DNA from: Paraspadella gotoi
Lineage: Eukaryota; Chaetognatha
Direction of reading: 5' to 3'
DNA length: 64,000 nt
Assembly (NCBI GenBank): GCA_051294375.1
Contig: CM119266.1
Location: forward strand, 22,916,638-22,980,637
How positions within the stretch are numbered: the stretch's first letter is position 1; every line of letters starts with the position of its first letter. The notes under the pieces are model-generated. The model worked only from the letters and a program-made list of their open reading frames with translations. It was not told the origin of the DNA and made no database searches. Both the position numbers and the translations under genes were made by a program. This document shows, in pieces, positions 59,771 through 64,000 of the stretch.

Positions 59771-60519
59771 GCAATCCAGACAGAAATTGAGGTATGTTCG
59801 AGTGTGGGCTCTACTATGTAGAAACGGTGATCGGGGGTGAAACCCGAAGGCGCTCTTACTCACCCGTTTTCCAACGACTTTCGGCCTCGGCGTCGTTCCT
59901 CACCCACGAATTTCAGGCGTTCACCTGGATCACCCTCAAAAAAATCCTCGGAACCCTTTTCGAAAACCTTCTCCTCAGAGCGCACACCCTTGACTTACCT
60001 TTAAGCCTCCTTTCGCTGTTTTCAGAGTTTTTTTCTTTTTGCTTCTTTTTTTTTCCTTTCCTCTTTCTCCCCTTCCTTCCCTTTCCTTCCCTCAACCGTC
60101 GCTCGCGAAGACTCAGGTTTTTTCTCCTTCTTCCCGGTAGTACATTCCCCTATTTCTTTTTCCTTTTTCTTTTATTTCCTTCTTCGGCGAAAAAAAAAGA
60201 AAGAAAAAAGAAAGAAGAGTCGAACTTCCTCAAACAGAAGATTTCACCATAATTTCTCCTCCATATCCTGGCTTTGTCTTCCCTTTTCTTACATTAGCTT
60301 TATCTTCCTTTGGAGAGACCCCGTTCTCCCCAGTTTCTCCCTTCTTCTTCTTCCTCCTCCTACCTCCTCTTCCTCCTCCTCCTCCTTTTTTCCATTTTCC
60401 CCCAATCTCCTCCCCGCCCGTTTTCTCTCGCTGGTGCCCTTAGCGATAAGTTGGAATTTGAAAATTAACCATTTTCGACTTTAATATTTTTTGTTCCTCT
60501 TTTCCTTCATTTTTTTTCT
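59771..60519. other. Right-arm stretch, no gene assigned
   Basis: Mirror of 52640-53365. A 152-residue plus-strand frame (59794-60252) shares its first part with a minus-strand frame in the left arm (52888-53352), which simply reflects the inverted copy. It is Leu/Phe/Ser-rich after the first 70 residues. No known family recognised. Confidence 0.5.
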
Positions 60520-60559
60520 CTTCTTCTCTCTCTCTCTCTACCTCTCTCTCTCTCTCTCG

Positions 60560-60600
<41 letters not shown>

Positions 60601-60608
60601 CTCTCTTC
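60520..60608 (+). repeat. (CT)n microsatellite
   Basis: Mirror of 52538-52630. Confidence 0.9.
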
Positions 60609-62275
60609 GTGGAAAGTTTCGGCCGTATTACTAAAAGATGGGAAACGGGTCTCAAGCCGACGAACCGCAATTTTCTTTCTTTTTTTTTCCTCTCACTTTT
60701 TTATTTTTGTTTTTCGGATTGAAGGAGTAAGTCTGAAGATAGACGTCTCTGGACAGGACCAGAATTTACACCAAGCCGGCTGGCGGCCTGAGAGTGAAAA
60801 AAGAAAAAAAAAAACGGTCTCTGAGGGAGGAAAGGAGGATAACAAGCGACTAGAGAGAGACCGGAGAGAGAAATGCGACGAAGGTTTTCGGTCTCGCGGC
60901 GTTGCAATGTTGGGCCAGACAAAGCGAAGAAAATATCAAATATTATATTTCGTTGTGGCTTCGTAAGAGATAATTTGACGTCTGTTCAAGAATTGGCTAT
61001 AAAGGTCATAAAAGCGAATGAATTCTATTTTAATTACTATAGATTACATTGATGATTCTTCAGAAAAAAACCTTTCCAAACTACTGCCTCACGAGACTTT
61101 CAGTTTTCCACATTGTTCTCTTAAGCATTCTGGATTTCTTCATTATTTTTCATCTACGAATGAAACCTCTACCACCTCGCTCATTTCCAATCTACGTCTC
61201 TCTTTTGTTCGTGTCGCTCCATCCTTCCTGCTCCTATATTGCTCCTCATATATCCTTTCATCCCCACCTTCTTCCAGCACCTTTTCTCTAAATTTTGGAA
61301 TCGAGCTAAATAGATTATTTTGCTTCTACCTCCGTTAAATGTACCTAGGAACAGATCGAATGTCTGCTACTTCTTCTTAACTTATCCTCTAGATCATCCT
61401 CGATCGTCCTATTCAGACTCCTTCTCAACTGCAACGCCCGCCGCTCAGGCTTTTTCAGTTTTCACATGGTTCCCGCTCTGTCACTTCGGCGTCATCCTTT
61501 AACTGTCCGTCTTTCTCTCATCCACTTGTCATCGACCACTTCTTGCTCGTCGATCACCGCCCTCGATAATATCTTCGATCAGCCTCTAGTTCTCGGTCCT
61601 CATCTGTTCCTGTCCTTCTGCACCATGCTTCTTCCCTCAAGATCTTTCCAATCCCGCCCACACAACGCCTCCTTTCGATCAGTCAACTTCACAAAATATT
61701 TTCCCCCAGAGAAAGAATCTCCTCATGCTGGCGAAAAATGCCGTTCTTGTCTGCCCTACAACCTAGACCTACTTCCTCTAAACAACTCGCGCCTCTCCGT
61801 CCGTCTCCTGCCGTACTTCTTCCACCGTGATCATGTCGTCATCGTCGTCGATTCTCGTCGTCAGTCCGTCTCGTCAGGCAGTTCACCTCGCTCGTTCGAC
61901 TTCGTCCGCCTCAGCGTAAGCAGCCGTCAAAAAATACGGCATAAACAGAAGTATCCGCACCAAAGCCGAAATAAAAGAAACAAAGAGAATAAGAAAAACT
62001 ACTTAGGTCTGTGTTAATTTTTCAGCTAAGTACTTATTACTCATATCCGTGTCACCTCGTCGAGTACATCCACGGCGTCAGTTTTTCACCACATAACTCT
62101 GAAGTAAAAATTAATTTACATTTAATCGTTATCATTTGATTCCAACCATTGCTCCAACATATAAAACATTGATCCTGATGATCTGGTCTTTATAACCACA
62201 CTCGATAAAACCCGAAATCGCGGTAAACCCGCCACCGATCGAAATGCCGTCTCCATAAATCACTGATTTCTTCCT
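60609..62275. other. Strongly altered right-arm stretch, no gene supported
   Basis: It is recognisable as the inverse of about 51100-52530 only through islands of matching words such as GTCATCGTCGTCG (61834) and CCTCACGAGAC (61086). A 183-residue frame at 61466-62017 has a Ser/Arg/Leu-rich composition and no counterpart open in the left arm, so it is not accepted as a gene. Confidence 0.5.
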
Positions 62276-62279
62276 TCTT

Positions 62280-62360
62280 CTCTTCTCTCTCTCCTCTCTC
62301 TCTACTCTCTCTCTCTCTCTCTCTCCTCTCCTTCTCTCTCTCGTCTCACTCTCTCTCTGC
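62280..62360 (+). repeat. (CT)n microsatellite
   Basis: Mirror of the GA runs at 48342-48430 and 50945-51056. Confidence 0.85.
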
Positions 62361-62399
62361 TCATGGTACTCATACTAAGGTACGATACTAATCAACATT

Positions 62400-64000
62400 A
62401 CTTCGCATCCTGTTTCGTTTCCCGTGCATCTTATCATTTATTAATCCGGCCAGTTCCGTGTTCGGCAAAAAGGATCCTTTTGAGTTACTTTTCGTGATTC
62501 GACGCTTGAAAAAAATATATATTTATTCATTGTATCCGGTCAGTGTTTTCGAAAGAAATGTATTTTTAATTACATCCCGCATGTGGACACGCGTCAGGGG
62601 TCGCGTGTGAACTTATGGCGACGATTGATCGTTCGGAGGCGAATCCGGCGCTGTGGAGGGCCAGCGCGCGGGAGTGCGGGGAACTCCTGACAGGCGAGGG
62701 TAGAGGGAAAAACGAGTAAGGTTAAGGGCATTTTCCTCGTTGGGAAAGCTTCCGATCGTTTCACAGAAATATACGCAGGACAATGACAAACGACGCAGCG
62801 GGGAAAGGTTACGCGGAAATCTTTCAAGTGTTTGGGTTTGACGAGACACGGGCAATGCATATTGCATACACGAGGTTATGGAAAGTGAGAATGGGAGAAT
62901 GGAGAAGATGAAGATGTGACATTAAATTGGGGATAGGAAGATGAGAGATGGAGAGGGACGGTGAGGAGGCAAATGGGAGATGGGAAATTGGGAGATGGAA
63001 GGATGGGCGTCCGACTGATGCGTCTCTCTTTTCCTCGAGAAGAGTCGTTAATTCTTCCGGCGACCGTCGAACCGAAGGGAGATAACGTCACGTATTGAGG
63101 GAGAGATGAAGTTGGTGAGTCGTGGAGCATATGTAGGGAACGGTGAGGTGCAATATGCGTGCTGTAATATAGGATAACAACGAAGACGAAAACAACTGAA
63201 AATTCCGACGATCGCCAACGAAAAAAGAACTGCACGAACGGTCGCGATTTCGTTTCACGCCGCTCACCGTTTGCACACGCGAAACATTTTCCGCGACCAC
63301 TAAAATCTCGTGCGCCGAGCTGAACGTCGTTTCCGCTCGTCGTCGTCCGTCGTCGTTCGTCGTCGTATTATATCCACTAGGTGTGCGTGTCTCGTATCTT
63401 CGTTGCCAGTGTTCCTGTCATGGTCCGCTGACTTTTTCGATCCGTCATCACGTGTGTCCTCATATGTACGGTCGCGATCGTTCGGTTCGTCTACATTAAC
63501 AATATAGTCACATAGTATTTACTCTTTATTGTTTGTCATCGTTGATTTCTAATTTAAACTTGCGACTTTGAATTATAACAAAACAATGCCCTTCCATTTT
63601 AAAGTACACACTGTTTTAGTGATCAACAAGTTATGACTCCTAGACAACTGTCAAGTTGATATTAAGACAAAAACGAGGAAAGATCGCTCTGTCCGCGATT
63701 TTCCCTCTCGGCGCCAGACATTAAGAATTCAAGAAGTGTAGAAGGCTGAACATGGAGAAGAGAGAGAGAGACCGGAGAAGGAGACGAGGACGAGAACGCA
63801 CTACCCACCGACTGAGACCGAGGATGAAGAACGAGCAGGAAGAATGAGAGGAGAGACACGAGAGGAGAATGAGAGCGAGAGTGAACGACGGGAAACGACA
63901 AATTGCGACCAAGTCGGGAGCAAGATTACTGCCAACCCTGTCAAATATCGCAATCTGACCCAGACCATTCAGAATCGGGGTGTTGTACGGGGACTATTTT
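62400..64000 (-). repeat. Inverted, degraded copy of block D (D3)
   Basis: Reads as the reverse complement of about 49500-50940 in D2 (and of the matching part of D1). It includes altered versions of the GGCCATAAA site (62611), the CATCTCC repeat (about 62890-63010), the GAC tract (63335-63365) and the hairpin (63680-63710). Many substitutions as well as indels are present. Confidence 0.85.

Noticed and set aside
59794-60252. Conserved protein shared with 52888-53352
   Set aside because: The likeness only reflects the inverted duplication of the same DNA, and is no evidence of coding.
61466-62017. 183-residue plus-strand frame
   Set aside because: It lies in the noisy palindrome arm and its counterpart in the clean arm is not open in that frame.

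Overview
This is a eukaryotic, animal window. One protein-coding exon can be named with confidence: the first coding exon of the Hox4-class gene Deformed (Dfd) on the minus strand, with its start at 10180 and a splice donor after 9184. It carries the N-terminal motif of the class, long His, Gln and Pro runs, and the hexapeptide YPWM followed by KKVHVA. No homeobox exon is visible, so the homeodomain exon should lie to the left of the window. Positions 1-9183 would then be intron and 10181-64000 would be 5' flank. The arthropod-like Hox4 N-terminus and the heavy load of (CT)n/(GA)n microsatellites suggest an arthropod. A crustacean is possible, but this is inference. The microRNA mir-10, which normally lies between Dfd and Scr, was looked for by eye and not seen.

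Most of the rest is noncoding and is dominated by copies of the same DNA. Block A (1-3535) is repeated at about 11955-15605. The block running on from there to 26534 is repeated at 26560-30290 (part) and 30290-41680. Block D1 (46482-49024) is repeated directly at D2 (49050-51625). The stretch from about 49500 to the right edge is a giant inverted repeat with its axis near 56480. Within a family the copies differ mainly by one- and two-base insertions and deletions in short runs, and several junctions fall at 25-N gaps. This looks like noisy long-read assembly with unmerged haplotypes or overlapping contigs, although some duplication could be real. One copy carries a clean 942-bp insertion with inverted ends and TTAA flanks that two sister copies lack, so at least some difference between copies is biological.

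Layout: 1-3535 copy A; 3561-9183 presumed Dfd intron with an AT-rich island; 9184-10180 Dfd exon 1; 10181-11950 Dfd 5' flank with a short upstream reading frame and (GAC)n tracts; 11955-26534 long block 2, including the insertion at 18239-19188 and a CCAAT-box cluster near 23520-23740; 26560-30290 and 30290-41680 further copies; 41680-46480 mostly unique DNA with a 32-bp minisatellite (43345-43600) and a long purine-rich domain; 46482-51625 tandem D blocks with candidate Hox/Meis sites and a hairpin; 49500-64000 palindrome, whose arms carry a candidate acidic exon near 55631-55842 and its mirror.

Apart from Dfd, almost all open frames here come from dinucleotide or trinucleotide repeats (Ser-Leu, Arg-Glu, Asp or Thr runs) and were left out. 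Possible regulatory signals are GA tracts (GAGA-factor-like), GGCCATAAA sites, (GAC)n tracts followed by GATTTATGTC, and a homeodomain-type palindrome beside a TGACAG site. All are read from sequence only and are untested.
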